64,000 nt of DNA from an uncultured Bacteroidota bacterium (GTDB lineage Bacteria > Bacteroidota > Bacteroidia > Bacteroidales > GWA2-32-17). Below are positions 53,768 through 62,559 of the stretch, piece after piece; the first letter of the stretch is position 1, and each line of letters begins with the position of its first letter. The stretch lies in assembly GCA_903837285.1 (NCBI GenBank), contig CAILUD010000039.1, forward strand, positions 50,004 through 114,003. The letters run 5' to 3'. Made by a program: the position numbers and the translations under genes. The notes beneath the pieces are model-generated. The model had not been told where the DNA came from. It did no database searches and was given only the letters and a program-made list of their open reading frames with translations.

Positions 53768-54229
53768 TTACTTTGTAAAATTCCTTGTCCACTTTTCGAT
53801 AATTAATATTGATGGAACTATTATGGGGATTGAAAAAACAGAGTATGCAACAAATGCCCATAACGATAAAAACAGATATGAATCAATTTCGTTTTTGTTT
53901 ACATTAAAATTAGACCATATAAGCATTACAAATATGATTGCAATCCAGTTTCCAACTAGGCCAATTGCAGTTAGTGTAAGAATTCTTTTCTTTAATATTT
54001 TTAAACTTGCCCATCCTAAAAACGGACTTATTATTAAACTTACAAAAATGAGTGGAACTAATAATTTTAAATTATCTTTTATCACCTGACCTATCGGAAT
54101 ATTGTCTATAGTTAAAGATCCTATTAACGGAAATAATGTGATAATTGTTACAAATATTAAAGAACTTAAAAGTAATATTAAAAAGGATTTTATAGAATTG
54201 GATAATAATTTTAAAATATTCTCATTCAT
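53768..54229 (-). CDS. Four-helix inner-membrane protein of unknown function
   Basis: 153 residues with four hydrophobic segments (SFLILLLSSLIFVTIITL, LVPLIFVSLIISPFLG, LTLTAIGLVGNWIAIIFVML, and SLWAFVAYSVFSIPIIVPSI). No family recognised. It lies 17 bases beyond the secreted protein at 54247 on minus and so belongs to the same run of genes. Confidence 0.7.
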   Translation of the reverse strand: MNENILKLLSNSIKSFLILLLSSLIFVTIITLFPLIGSLTIDNIPIGQVIKDNLKLLVPLIFVSLIISPFLGWASLKILKKRILTLTAIGLVGNWIAIIFVMLIWSNFNVNKNEIDSYLFLSLWAFVAYSVFSIPIIVPSILIIEKWTRNFTK

Positions 54230-54246
54230 TTTTTAAATAATTTAAA

Positions 54247-54777
54247 TTACTCATTCTGTTGTTTTGTCCTATAAAGTATTACTTCTAAAGGTTTATAAAC
54301 TCTTCCAAGATTGGAGTGATTAAGATCCTGATATGTTGTTTTATCGTATCTGCCACATAATGGGTATTTATCTATCTCATAAATATGAATTATTGCAGTT
54401 TTAAATTCGCCACCATTGTTCACTCCATCTATATCTTCTATTTTTAAACTATAATTTTCTGTTGTAACATTGTTTTTACATACAAGACAGTAATTGTCTT
54501 TTGCAAATGGGAAATTGTATTGTTTATGATTTGCAATATGCTCAAATTTTAATTTGTTAGGGTTTTGAAAAAAAAATAATGTGTCATTTGTTTTTAAATT
54601 ATTGTTGATTAATGTTATTTTTAGATTTGGAATATTGTTTGTGTCGGTTGCAGAATGAACTTTTACCACTATAATACTATAAACATCAAATATACAATGT
54701 TGCGATTTAGAGCTAAAAGCAAATAAAAATGAAAGTGTGAATGCAGCAATTAGTTTTGTGTACTTTAATTTTATCAT
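54247..54777 (-). CDS. Exported protein of unknown function
   Basis: 176 residues with a signal peptide (LSFLFAFSSKSQ). The mature part begins with VKVHSATDTNNIPNLKITLI, a strand pattern like carboxypeptidase-regulatory or transthyretin-like folds, and then YSLKIEDIDGVNNGGEFKT, a motif also found in Bacteroidota secreted lipoproteins. Two cysteines (CLVC) may form a bond. It lies 25 bases after the phosphatase gene. Confidence 0.65.
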   Translation of the reverse strand: MIKLKYTKLIAAFTLSFLFAFSSKSQHCIFDVYSIIVVKVHSATDTNNIPNLKITLINNNLKTNDTLFFFQNPNKLKFEHIANHKQYNFPFAKDNYCLVCKNNVTTENYSLKIEDIDGVNNGGEFKTAIIHIYEIDKYPLCGRYDKTTYQDLNHSNLGRVYKPLEVILYRTKQQNE

Positions 54778-54802
54778 AAAATATTAAAAGTTATTTATTG
54801 TT

Positions 54803-55369
54803 TTATTCTTTAATGTCTTTTTTTAATTGTTCAATGTTAATACTTTTTAAAAGTTTTAAAATGTTTGGAAACCAGCCCTGATGATAACCAAATCCACCAT
54901 TTAAGAATTCATTAATAGCATCATCTTTGGTCCATTCATTATTGGCCATTCTATACGCTGCAACAATACACCCGGTTCTGTCAGAGCCATGTAAGCAATG
55001 TATTAATACTGGCTTTTTCGCTTTGTTGATAGCTTTAAGGCTTTTTACAATTTCATCATAAGAAATTGTCCAGGTATTTATTCTAACATGAATTAAATCT
55101 AGTTTTGTGTTTTTAGATTCATGGTTATCGTTTTTTATATGCCTTAAATTTATAATGGTTTTTATTCCATAATTTTCTAATGTTGACATATTTACCATGT
55201 CTGGTTGTTCTGCACGATATAAATCATTGTCTATTTTGTATAAGTTATAAAGCCCATCTAATTGTATTTTTTTGGCCCAATTAGTTTGTCTGACAATTGA
55301 AGACTCTATGGTTTTGCAACCATTAATTAATAACAAAAAAACAAATAAGATTAAAAAAATATTTTTCAT
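54803..55369 (-). CDS. Exported dual-specificity/tyrosine phosphatase-like lipoprotein
   Basis: 188 residues with a lipobox (LLINGC, Cys18). The phosphatase domain carries the CX5R loop (Cys125 to Arg131: HCLHGSDRTG) and AEQPDMVNMSTLENYGIKTI at the start, the usual layout of small DSP-like enzymes (FPTP/CDKN3 type). The general acid is not obvious. The export signal places it in the periplasm or on the surface, so its substrate may not be a phosphoprotein; inositol phosphates or phospholipids are alternatives. Confidence 0.82.
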   Translation of the reverse strand: MKNIFLILFVFLLLINGCKTIESSIVRQTNWAKKIQLDGLYNLYKIDNDLYRAEQPDMVNMSTLENYGIKTIINLRHIKNDNHESKNTKLDLIHVRINTWTISYDEIVKSLKAINKAKKPVLIHCLHGSDRTGCIVAAYRMANNEWTKDDAINEFLNGGFGYHQGWFPNILKLLKSINIEQLKKDIKE

Positions 55370-55393
55370 TTGCTAGATGTTATTTTTCAATGA

Positions 55394-56695
55394 TTATATT
55401 TTAAGAAATCTTGTATTGTAAACATTATTGTTATTTGTTATTTTGCTAATATAGTATCCTTGTTTAAGTTTTGAAATGTCAATTTGTGAATTGTTACAGT
55501 TTTCTTCTTTTAATATTAGCTTTGAATACAAATCATAGATTTCAATCGAAAAATTATCATCTAGAGTTACATTTATGATATTGTTTGCTGGATTTGGGAA
55601 AATCAAAATTTGCAAATTGTTTTCATTTGATAATGTTTCGATTAAGGTTGTGTTGCAATCTGGTTCAATTGCTGTTAAATTAGTTTGCAATGTTCCATTT
55701 GTAACATACCAATCCTGCCATGAACCTCCTGAACCAGAATTCCAGTTACTCAGTTGAAAAGTGTTGACTCCTGAATTTGTTCCCGGAACCTTATAAGCTT
55801 TTACAGCCTGCGCATTTCTATTCCAGGTGAGTGGTTCGGCTGCAACACAATTTTCGGGACTATTTGGCATAACACAATTAGCTTGAAGAAAATATGCAAA
55901 CTCCTGATAGTTAGGGTAGTCTCCATACACTTTAGCTAGCCCGTTTGTGTCTATGCACACCGATACGTATTCGTTGCAAGCAATCCCATATACAGTTGGC
56001 AGGCTATAATCCTGTAATATTCGTGCTAAAAAGCCAACATGTCTTCCGCGCCTGTCGGGATTATCGTAATGTGTATCAGTAATTACATTATTTAACCATG
56101 GACTAAATATAAAATCATCTTTTAATAATGTTACATTGGATACATATGGATTGGCAAGTGTTCCTGCAGATGTAGCAGAACCATTTTGCGCTGTGTTAAC
56201 AATAGAGCCTAATATTGCCATACCTGCTGAAGTTCCACCTACTGGAATTTTCTTTACATTTATTAAATAGTTTATTGCTGTATCAATAGGAGTATTATTC
56301 CAATAAGACACGTAATCCCATTGATCGCCACCAGCAAACCACAAAGCTTCAGCATTCATCAATTGATGAATAACATAAGCATCATTTGAGGCCAGTGCAT
56401 TATTACATACAATAGTTTGAACTGAATTTACATTAACACCAAGTTGTGAGTACATGTAATCGTTGTATCCATTGCTTCCGCTTGCTCTTAAAACAACAAT
56501 ATCACCGCCACCACTATGTTCTAAAAACCAAACCATTGCGCTATCGTGTTCTGTTGCTCCTCCCATCAAAACTGTAACTCCTATTGTTGGTGTTGTCACA
56601 TCTGAAGTGTCGCCAGTAAAATAACTTGTGTAGTTTTGTGCTGTTGCTGCAATTACAGAAAGAACAATTATTGTTAATATTAATAGTTTTGTCAT
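55394..56695 (-). CDS. Secreted cyanophycinase-like S51 peptidase with T9SS sorting domain
   Basis: 433 residues. Signal peptide ends near AATAQ. Family S51 features are LMGGATEHDSAM, FAGGDQWDY and the nucleophile Ser156 in PVGGTSAGMAIL; DTHYDNPDRRGRHVGFLAR supplies the family's conserved acidic and basic residues. The C-terminal ~75 residues form a type A sorting domain (LIFPNPANNIINV, IEIYDLYSK, LKQGYYISKI). Cyanophycinase degrades the multi-L-arginyl-poly-L-aspartate store; an exported version would scavenge polymer released by other cells. The substrate is inferred from family only. Confidence 0.85.
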   Translation of the reverse strand: MTKLLILTIIVLSVIAATAQNYTSYFTGDTSDVTTPTIGVTVLMGGATEHDSAMVWFLEHSGGGDIVVLRASGSNGYNDYMYSQLGVNVNSVQTIVCNNALASNDAYVIHQLMNAEALWFAGGDQWDYVSYWNNTPIDTAINYLINVKKIPVGGTSAGMAILGSIVNTAQNGSATSAGTLANPYVSNVTLLKDDFIFSPWLNNVITDTHYDNPDRRGRHVGFLARILQDYSLPTVYGIACNEYVSVCIDTNGLAKVYGDYPNYQEFAYFLQANCVMPNSPENCVAAEPLTWNRNAQAVKAYKVPGTNSGVNTFQLSNWNSGSGGSWQDWYVTNGTLQTNLTAIEPDCNTTLIETLSNENNLQILIFPNPANNIINVTLDDNFSIEIYDLYSKLILKEENCNNSQIDISKLKQGYYISKITNNNNVYNTRFLKI

Positions 56696-56727
56696 TTGGC
56701 TTAATTAAAAGTATTAATTGAACTTTG

Positions 56728-57276
56728 TTATATGTTTATTTTAAATGTGTTCATTATTTTTTCACCTATTACTTTAAAATCTGCATATTTATTTTGTTCG
56801 CTTGTAAATGTTATTAAATATGCTTTTTCATTTATTACCCAAACATACTGCTCAAATGTTAAATGAAAATTTTCCTGATCGCCAGAATAAACCAGTTTTT
56901 GATATTCGCCATTTTCATTTTTATTTCTTTTGTTTTCAATTAAAGTTGAGTTTGGTAACATTGTTTTAATTTGGTTTTCAGTATTCTGTATGTAGGTGTC
57001 AAGTGTAACATTTTGACCTGTAAAATCCTGAATTAATAGATTGATATTTTCTCTGAAATTATCTTGTTCTGATTCTTGTGGTGAAAAAATCATAAAATTA
57101 GCACCAGTTTCTGAGTTTTGATCTAATTCCCAACTCGCAGGATATTTAATAGAGTAGTTTGAAAAGCCAAATGTTTTCCATTCTTCTTGAGTGTTTTTAT
57201 TCTCTTCTGTTGGTTTGGTTGTTTGCCCGCATGCGATAATGAATAATAGAATAAGAATTACAGGTAAATTTTTCAT
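56728..57276 (-). CDS. Small lipoprotein with PsbP/DcrB-like domain
   Basis: 182 residues, lipobox LFIIAC (Cys16). The mature domain (FGFSNYSIKYPASWELDQ, NINLLIQDF, LTFEQYVWVINEKAYLITFTS, KVIGEKIMNTFKI) matches the PsbP/DcrB-like fold that is common in bacterial lipoproteins. Role unknown. First gene of a minus run continuing into the cyanophycinase, phosphatase and two unknown genes, with a strong promoter at 57344-57375. Confidence 0.78.
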   Translation of the reverse strand: MKNLPVILILLFIIACGQTTKPTEENKNTQEEWKTFGFSNYSIKYPASWELDQNSETGANFMIFSPQESEQDNFRENINLLIQDFTGQNVTLDTYIQNTENQIKTMLPNSTLIENKRNKNENGEYQKLVYSGDQENFHLTFEQYVWVINEKAYLITFTSEQNKYADFKVIGEKIMNTFKINI

Positions 57277-57343
57277 GGGATTTTTTTTAATTATTTATTT
57301 CACGTTGTTAGGTTCTAAAATATTGATAATAACCAATTATTCT

Positions 57344-57375
57344 CAAATATATGAAATTAAACATTTAATATCAAA
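57344..57375 (-). promoter_or_regulatory. Consensus promoter for the 57276-53768 gene run
   Basis: On minus, TTTG (57375-57372), a 20-base gap, then TATATTTG (57351-57344). Both elements fit the Bacteroidota primary-sigma consensus well. Confidence 0.75.
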
Positions 57376-57449
57376 ACATTTTTTATCAAAGTATTTTTTA
57401 TATTTGATTTCTGTTAATTAATATTTTAAATATTAGCAAAAGTCATGAA

Positions 57450-58385
57450 ATGAGAATAATATGTTCTTTAATTAAGGCATTAAGTTTTTTGTTTGTATTT
57501 ATTTGTATTAGTAATTTCTCTTTTGCTGGAAACGTTGATACATCAAGAATTATTAATGACCTTAAAGTATTAGTTGAAACAAATGAAGCCAGGAATTATG
57601 CTAATGTTGAAACTTTAAATCAGGTAGCAGAATATATAAAAGCAGAATTTGCTAAATCAACAAATAAAATAGAGGTTCAGGAATTTAAAGTAGAAAACAG
57701 AACTTATAAAAATATTATATGCTCATTTGGACCTGAGGATGCTCCCAGAATAATTGTTGGAGCGCATTATGATGTTTGCGGTAACCAAAAAGGTGCCGAT
57801 GATAATGCTTCCGGAATAGTGGGTTTATTAGAAATTGCACGTAATTTAAAAGATGTTGACTTAAAAAATAGGATTGATCTTGTTGCATATTCATTGGAAG
57901 AGCCTCCATTTTTTAAAACGGAATCAATGGGGAGTTTTGTTCATGCACAGTCGCTTTTCAAAAATAATGTTAATGTAAAAGGAATGATATGCCTTGAAAT
58001 GATTGGATATTTCTCTGATAAAAAGAAATCCCAAAAATATCCAATTGGGCTTTTAAAGTTATTTTATGGAGTAAAGGGAGATTATATAACGATAGTAAGG
58101 AAATTTTGTAGTGGTTCATTTACTAGAAAATTTAATCGTAACTTTAAACAATTAGATTTAATTAAGACTAAGACATTTACTGGACCTAAAATCCTTCCTG
58201 GTGTTGATTTTTCTGATCATTTAAATTATTGGATATTTGGATATAGTGCTTTAATGATAACAGATACCGCATTTTATCGGAATTTAAATTATCATACAAA
58301 AAATGATACAATCGAGAATCTTGATATTAAAAGAATGGCATCTGTTATTGAAAGTGTTTTAAAGGTTTTAATTACAAATAATTAG
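57450..58385 (+). CDS. M28 family exported metallopeptidase
   Basis: 311 residues with a signal peptide (FICISNFSFAG). Metal ligands and catalytic residues are seen in VGAHYDVCG (His, Asp), GADDNASGIVGLLE (Asp), YSLEEPPFF (Glu pair) and YHTKNDTIENLD (last His). The layout is that of short M28 aminopeptidases. It lies 14 bases upstream of the RND adaptor gene and so could be in the same transcript, but a functional link with efflux is not evident. Confidence 0.88.
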   Translation: MRIICSLIKALSFLFVFICISNFSFAGNVDTSRIINDLKVLVETNEARNYANVETLNQVAEYIKAEFAKSTNKIEVQEFKVENRTYKNIICSFGPEDAPRIIVGAHYDVCGNQKGADDNASGIVGLLEIARNLKDVDLKNRIDLVAYSLEEPPFFKTESMGSFVHAQSLFKNNVNVKGMICLEMIGYFSDKKKSQKYPIGLLKLFYGVKGDYITIVRKFCSGSFTRKFNRNFKQLDLIKTKTFTGPKILPGVDFSDHLNYWIFGYSALMITDTAFYRNLNYHTKNDTIENLDIKRMASVIESVLKVLITNN

Positions 58386-58399
58386 AAGAAATTGAATAT

Positions 58400-59455
58400 A
58401 TGAAAATTGTCTATTTCGTAATATTTCTATTTGTTATTATTTTATCATATTCTTGCGAAAATAAAACAAGTAAATCTAAAGAAAAACCACCTGCTATAGT
58501 TGATGTAATAATAGCAGAAAATGTCAAATTTCCTACTGGTACCGAAGTAAATGGTTCTGCTCTTTCTGAAGAGATGATAGAATTATATCCCGAAATAAGC
58601 GGAAGATTAATTCTGTTAAATATACCTGATGGTGCTTCAGTTCAAGAAGGAGCTGTTCTTGCTAAAATAAATGATGCCGAACTTCAGGCACAGCTAGATC
58701 AACAAAAAGCACAGTTAGATCTGGCAGTTAAAACAGAACAACGGTTAAAGACATTATTAAATGTAAATGGAGTAAATCAATCAGAATATGACGCAGCATT
58801 AAATCAGGTTAGTTCAATAAATGCAAATGTAAAAATGCTTAATGCACAAATTGATAAAACAGTTATAAAAGCCCCGTTTAGTGGTAAATTAGGTTTGCGA
58901 ATGGTAAGTATTGGAGCTTATGTTACACCTCAAACAATTTTAGGTACACTTCAACAGACTGAAAAAATTAAAATTGATTTTACAGTTCCGGAAACTTATG
59001 CAAGTCTTGTAACTATTGGAAGTACAGTTAATGTTCTTGTAAATGGGTCAGATGAAAAACAACCTGCTATAATTAGCGCAATTGAACCACAAATTAATTT
59101 CGACACAAGAAATATTAAAGTAAGAGCAAGGTTAAAAACTGGAACAGTAAGACCGGGTGCCTTTGTTAAAGTATTATTAGATAGAATTGAAGATGGTATT
59201 GTAGTTCCTTCAAATGTTATTATTCCTGATGCCAGTTCAAATAAGGTTATTGTTATAAAGAATAATAAAGCAGTTTTTGTAGATGTTGAGACAGGTATCA
59301 GAAATGAAGATATGGTAGAATTGCTAAGCGGCGTTAACCCCGGTGATACTGTTGTTGTGAGTGGAGTGTTATTTGTTAGGGCAAATGCTGCAGTTAAAAT
59401 AAGAAAAGTAAAAACGCAGATTAACGGAAATATTCAGGATACTAAAAAATTATAA
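58400..59455 (+). CDS. RND efflux periplasmic adaptor (MFP), lipoprotein
   Basis: 351 residues. Lipobox SYSC near residue 19. Barrel-sandwich/lipoyl halves (EISGRLILLNIPDGASVQEG and VIKAPFSGKLGLRMVSIGAY) flank a helical hairpin (AQLDQQKAQLDLAVKTEQ). A beta-barrel domain (KIDFTVPETYASLV) and membrane-proximal domain follow (VVPSNVIIPDASSNKV). It links the inner-membrane pump to the outer-membrane channel. Two bases separate its stop from the pump ATG. Confidence 0.93.
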   Translation: MKIVYFVIFLFVIILSYSCENKTSKSKEKPPAIVDVIIAENVKFPTGTEVNGSALSEEMIELYPEISGRLILLNIPDGASVQEGAVLAKINDAELQAQLDQQKAQLDLAVKTEQRLKTLLNVNGVNQSEYDAALNQVSSINANVKMLNAQIDKTVIKAPFSGKLGLRMVSIGAYVTPQTILGTLQQTEKIKIDFTVPETYASLVTIGSTVNVLVNGSDEKQPAIISAIEPQINFDTRNIKVRARLKTGTVRPGAFVKVLLDRIEDGIVVPSNVIIPDASSNKVIVIKNNKAVFVDVETGIRNEDMVELLSGVNPGDTVVVSGVLFVRANAAVKIRKVKTQINGNIQDTKKL

Positions 59456-59457
59456 AA

Positions 59458-62400
59458 ATGAATATTTCAGAATTATCCCTAAAGAGACCTGTACTTGCAA
59501 CGGTAATGAATTTATTTATTATCTTGTTCGGTGTTATTGGGTATTATTTTTTAGGTGTTCGTGAATATCCTGCAATTGATCCACCTCAGATTACGGTCAG
59601 AACCTCATATATTGGAGCAAACTCAGATATAATAGAAAGTCAGATTACAGAACCACTTGAAAAAGCTATAAATGGTATTCCAGGTATTCGTACCATCTCG
59701 TCATCAAGTACCGTTGGAAGTAGTAGTATTTCTGTTGAATTTGATATTAATTCTGATCTAGAAACTGCAGCAAATGATGTGCGCGATAAAGTGAGTCAGG
59801 CTGCTCGAAACTTGCCGCAAGATATTGATGCACCTCCTGTAGTTGCTAAGTCGGATGCTAATAGCGATTTTATTATTCTGATGGCTGTTCAAAGTCCGAG
59901 TAAGGGATTAATGGAATTAAGTGATTTTGCTGAAAACATATTGCAAAATAAATTTCAAACTATACCCGAAGTAAGTGCTGTAAATATAAATGGTCAGAAA
60001 CGACTTGCAATGCGTTTATGGGTTGATCCCGATAAAATGAATTCTTATAATGTAGCTTTTAATGATATTACAAATATTCTTAAAAGTGAAAATGTAGAAG
60101 TCCCTTCTGGTAAAATTTATGGAAATAAAACAGAATTAACAATAAGAACATTAGGCAGGTTAAGTACAGAAAAAGATTTCAGAGACTTAATTATAAGAGA
60201 AAATAAAAATGGAATTGTTAGGCTTAGTGATGTAGCAAAAGTTGAACTTGGTCCTGAACAATATGAACAAAGTTGGCGTCTAAATGGAGTTAGTGCAGTT
60301 GGAGTTTCTATTATTCCACAACCAGGAGCAAATTATGTAAATATCTCAAACGAATTTAACAAAAGACTTGAAGAAGTAAAGAAATCTCAAAAAGATGGTG
60401 ACATTATCTTTACAACACTTATTGATAATACTAAGAATGTACGAAGATCATTAACAGAAGTAAAAGAAACTTTATTTATTTCTTTGTTATTAGTGATTTT
60501 GGTTATTTTCTTATTTTTTAGAAGTTGGCAGATTGCAATACGTCCACTTATTGATATTCCAATATCATTAATTGCTACTTTTTTTATAATGTATATGGCA
60601 GGGTTTTCAATTAATATACTTACTCTGCTTGCTATTGTTCTTGCAACTGGTCTGGTTGTAGATGATGGCATAGTTGTTACAGAAAATATTTTCAGGAAAT
60701 TTGAAAGAGGAATGCCAATTCGTCAGGCTGCTTTAGAGGGAAGTAAAGAGATCTTTTTTGCTGTGCTTTCTACTTCTGTTACATTAGCTATTGTATTTCT
60801 TCCCGTTGTTTTTTTAGAGGGTTTTGTTGGTAGTTTATTTCGTGAATTCGGAATTGTAGTTGCAGGTGCAGTATTAGTTTCTGCATTTGTATCGCTTACA
60901 ATTACCCCTGTTTTAAATGTTTTGCTAAATAAAAAAAATGCTAAACATGGTTGGTTCTATAATAAAACAGAACCTTTCTTTATCAATTTTGAAAATGGAT
61001 ATAAAAATCTTTTGCAACGTTTTATTAATAAGCGCTGGATTGCATGGGTGATTGTAACAGTGTGCATTGTAATTGTGTTTTTTATTGGTAATTTATTGCA
61101 AAGCGAACTTGCTCCTCTTGAAGATAAAAGTATGATGCGTTTTCAGGTATCAGGACCAGAAGGTGCAAGTTATGGCTATATGACAAGTGCTATTGAGGAG
61201 CTTGAAAATTATTTAATTGATTCAGTTCCCGGTGGAGATTTTTCATTTTTCTCTGTACCTGGACATAGTAGTACTGGAATGAATGGAGCTAATGGAAGGC
61301 TTGGCTTAGTTCCAAGATCTGAAAGGGATAGAACTCAAAGTGAAATAGCCGAAGATTTAACAAAAAAAGTATTGCGATTTAACAATATAAAAATTTATCC
61401 AGTTGAAGAACAAACAATATCAGTTGGCCTAGGGTCAAGAGGGGCACAACCGGTGCAATTTGTAATTCAGAACTTAGATTTTGAAAAATTAAAAAGTATA
61501 ATCCCAAAATTTTTAGATGCTGCTAAAAACGAAAAAACATTTCAGAATGTTGATGTCAATCTTAAATTCAATAAGCCTGAAGCCGATATATTAATTGATA
61601 GAATTAAAGCTCGAGAATTAGGACTTACAGTAGTAGATATTGCGGATGTTCTTCAAAGTGCTTTTAGTGGTAGGCGTCTCGATTATTTTATAATGTATGG
61701 CAAACAATATCAGGTAATATCACAGGTAAAATTAAAAGATAGACAAATGCCAGATGATATATTAAAATTATATGTTAGAAATAACAAAGGAGTTAATATT
61801 TCACTCGCATCTGTATTGAAAATTGTTATGAATGCAAATCCACCAACACTTTTTCACTTCAATCGTTATAAATCAGCTACTTTTTCTGCTTCGCTTGGTG
61901 AAGGTCAAACAATTGGTGATGGGGTTAAAGCAATGCAAGCAATAGCAGATAACATGCTTGATGATAGTTTTCAGACTTCGCTAAGTGGACCTTCTCGCGA
62001 TTATTCAGAGAGTTCGTCAAACACAACATTTGCTTTTATTTTAGCATTAATTCTTATTTATCTTGTGTTAGCTGCACAATTCGAAAGTTTTAAAGATCCG
62101 TTTACTATTATGCTTACTGTTCCACTAGCAATTGCAGGTGCAGTTTTAAGTTTGTGGATATTCGGGCAAACAATAAACATTTTTTCTCAGATAGGTATGA
62201 TTATGCTTATTGGTTTGGTAACAAAGAACGGAATACTTATAGTTGAGTTTGCAAATAAGAAAAGGGAACTTGGAATTCCTATGAGAGATGCTGTAATTGA
62301 AGCAGCAACTCAAAGGTTACGCCCTATTTTAATGACTAGTCTTGCAACATCTTTGGGTGCTTTACCAATTGCGTTAAGTCTGGGATCTGCTGCAACAAGT

Positions 62401-62547
62401 CGTATGCCTTTAGGAACCGTTGTAGTAGGTGGTCTGTTATTTTCATTAATTCTTACTTTATTTGTTATTCCTGCTGTTTATACTTATATTTCAAGTAAGA
62501 GAAAAGCGAAAATAAATGAAATTGAAAATTCTGGAACATTAAATTAA
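59458..62547 (+). CDS. HAE1-type RND efflux pump, inner membrane
   Basis: 1029 residues, the usual length. First helix at ~12-30 (LATVMNLFIILFGVIGYYF), porter subdomains to ~330, then six helices with the proton-relay Asp pair in LVVDDGIVVTENI, the second porter region (~560-860), and the last six helices (FAFILALILIYLVLAAQFES, MLIGLVTKNGILIVEFAN, ATSLGALPIAL). It exports hydrophobic compounds, drugs or lipids using the proton gradient. It is followed by a TolC-like gene after 12 bases, a complete tripartite operon. Confidence 0.95.
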   Translation: MNISELSLKRPVLATVMNLFIILFGVIGYYFLGVREYPAIDPPQITVRTSYIGANSDIIESQITEPLEKAINGIPGIRTISSSSTVGSSSISVEFDINSDLETAANDVRDKVSQAARNLPQDIDAPPVVAKSDANSDFIILMAVQSPSKGLMELSDFAENILQNKFQTIPEVSAVNINGQKRLAMRLWVDPDKMNSYNVAFNDITNILKSENVEVPSGKIYGNKTELTIRTLGRLSTEKDFRDLIIRENKNGIVRLSDVAKVELGPEQYEQSWRLNGVSAVGVSIIPQPGANYVNISNEFNKRLEEVKKSQKDGDIIFTTLIDNTKNVRRSLTEVKETLFISLLLVILVIFLFFRSWQIAIRPLIDIPISLIATFFIMYMAGFSINILTLLAIVLATGLVVDDGIVVTENIFRKFERGMPIRQAALEGSKEIFFAVLSTSVTLAIVFLPVVFLEGFVGSLFREFGIVVAGAVLVSAFVSLTITPVLNVLLNKKNAKHGWFYNKTEPFFINFENGYKNLLQRFINKRWIAWVIVTVCIVIVFFIGNLLQSELAPLEDKSMMRFQVSGPEGASYGYMTSAIEELENYLIDSVPGGDFSFFSVPGHSSTGMNGANGRLGLVPRSERDRTQSEIAEDLTKKVLRFNNIKIYPVEEQTISVGLGSRGAQPVQFVIQNLDFEKLKSIIPKFLDAAKNEKTFQNVDVNLKFNKPEADILIDRIKARELGLTVVDIADVLQSAFSGRRLDYFIMYGKQYQVISQVKLKDRQMPDDILKLYVRNNKGVNISLASVLKIVMNANPPTLFHFNRYKSATFSASLGEGQTIGDGVKAMQAIADNMLDDSFQTSLSGPSRDYSESSSNTTFAFILALILIYLVLAAQFESFKDPFTIMLTVPLAIAGAVLSLWIFGQTINIFSQIGMIMLIGLVTKNGILIVEFANKKRELGIPMRDAVIEAATQRLRPILMTSLATSLGALPIALSLGSAATSRMPLGTVVVGGLLFSLILTLFVIPAVYTYISSKRKAKINEIENSGTLN

Positions 62548-62559
62548 AAAGAATAAAAA

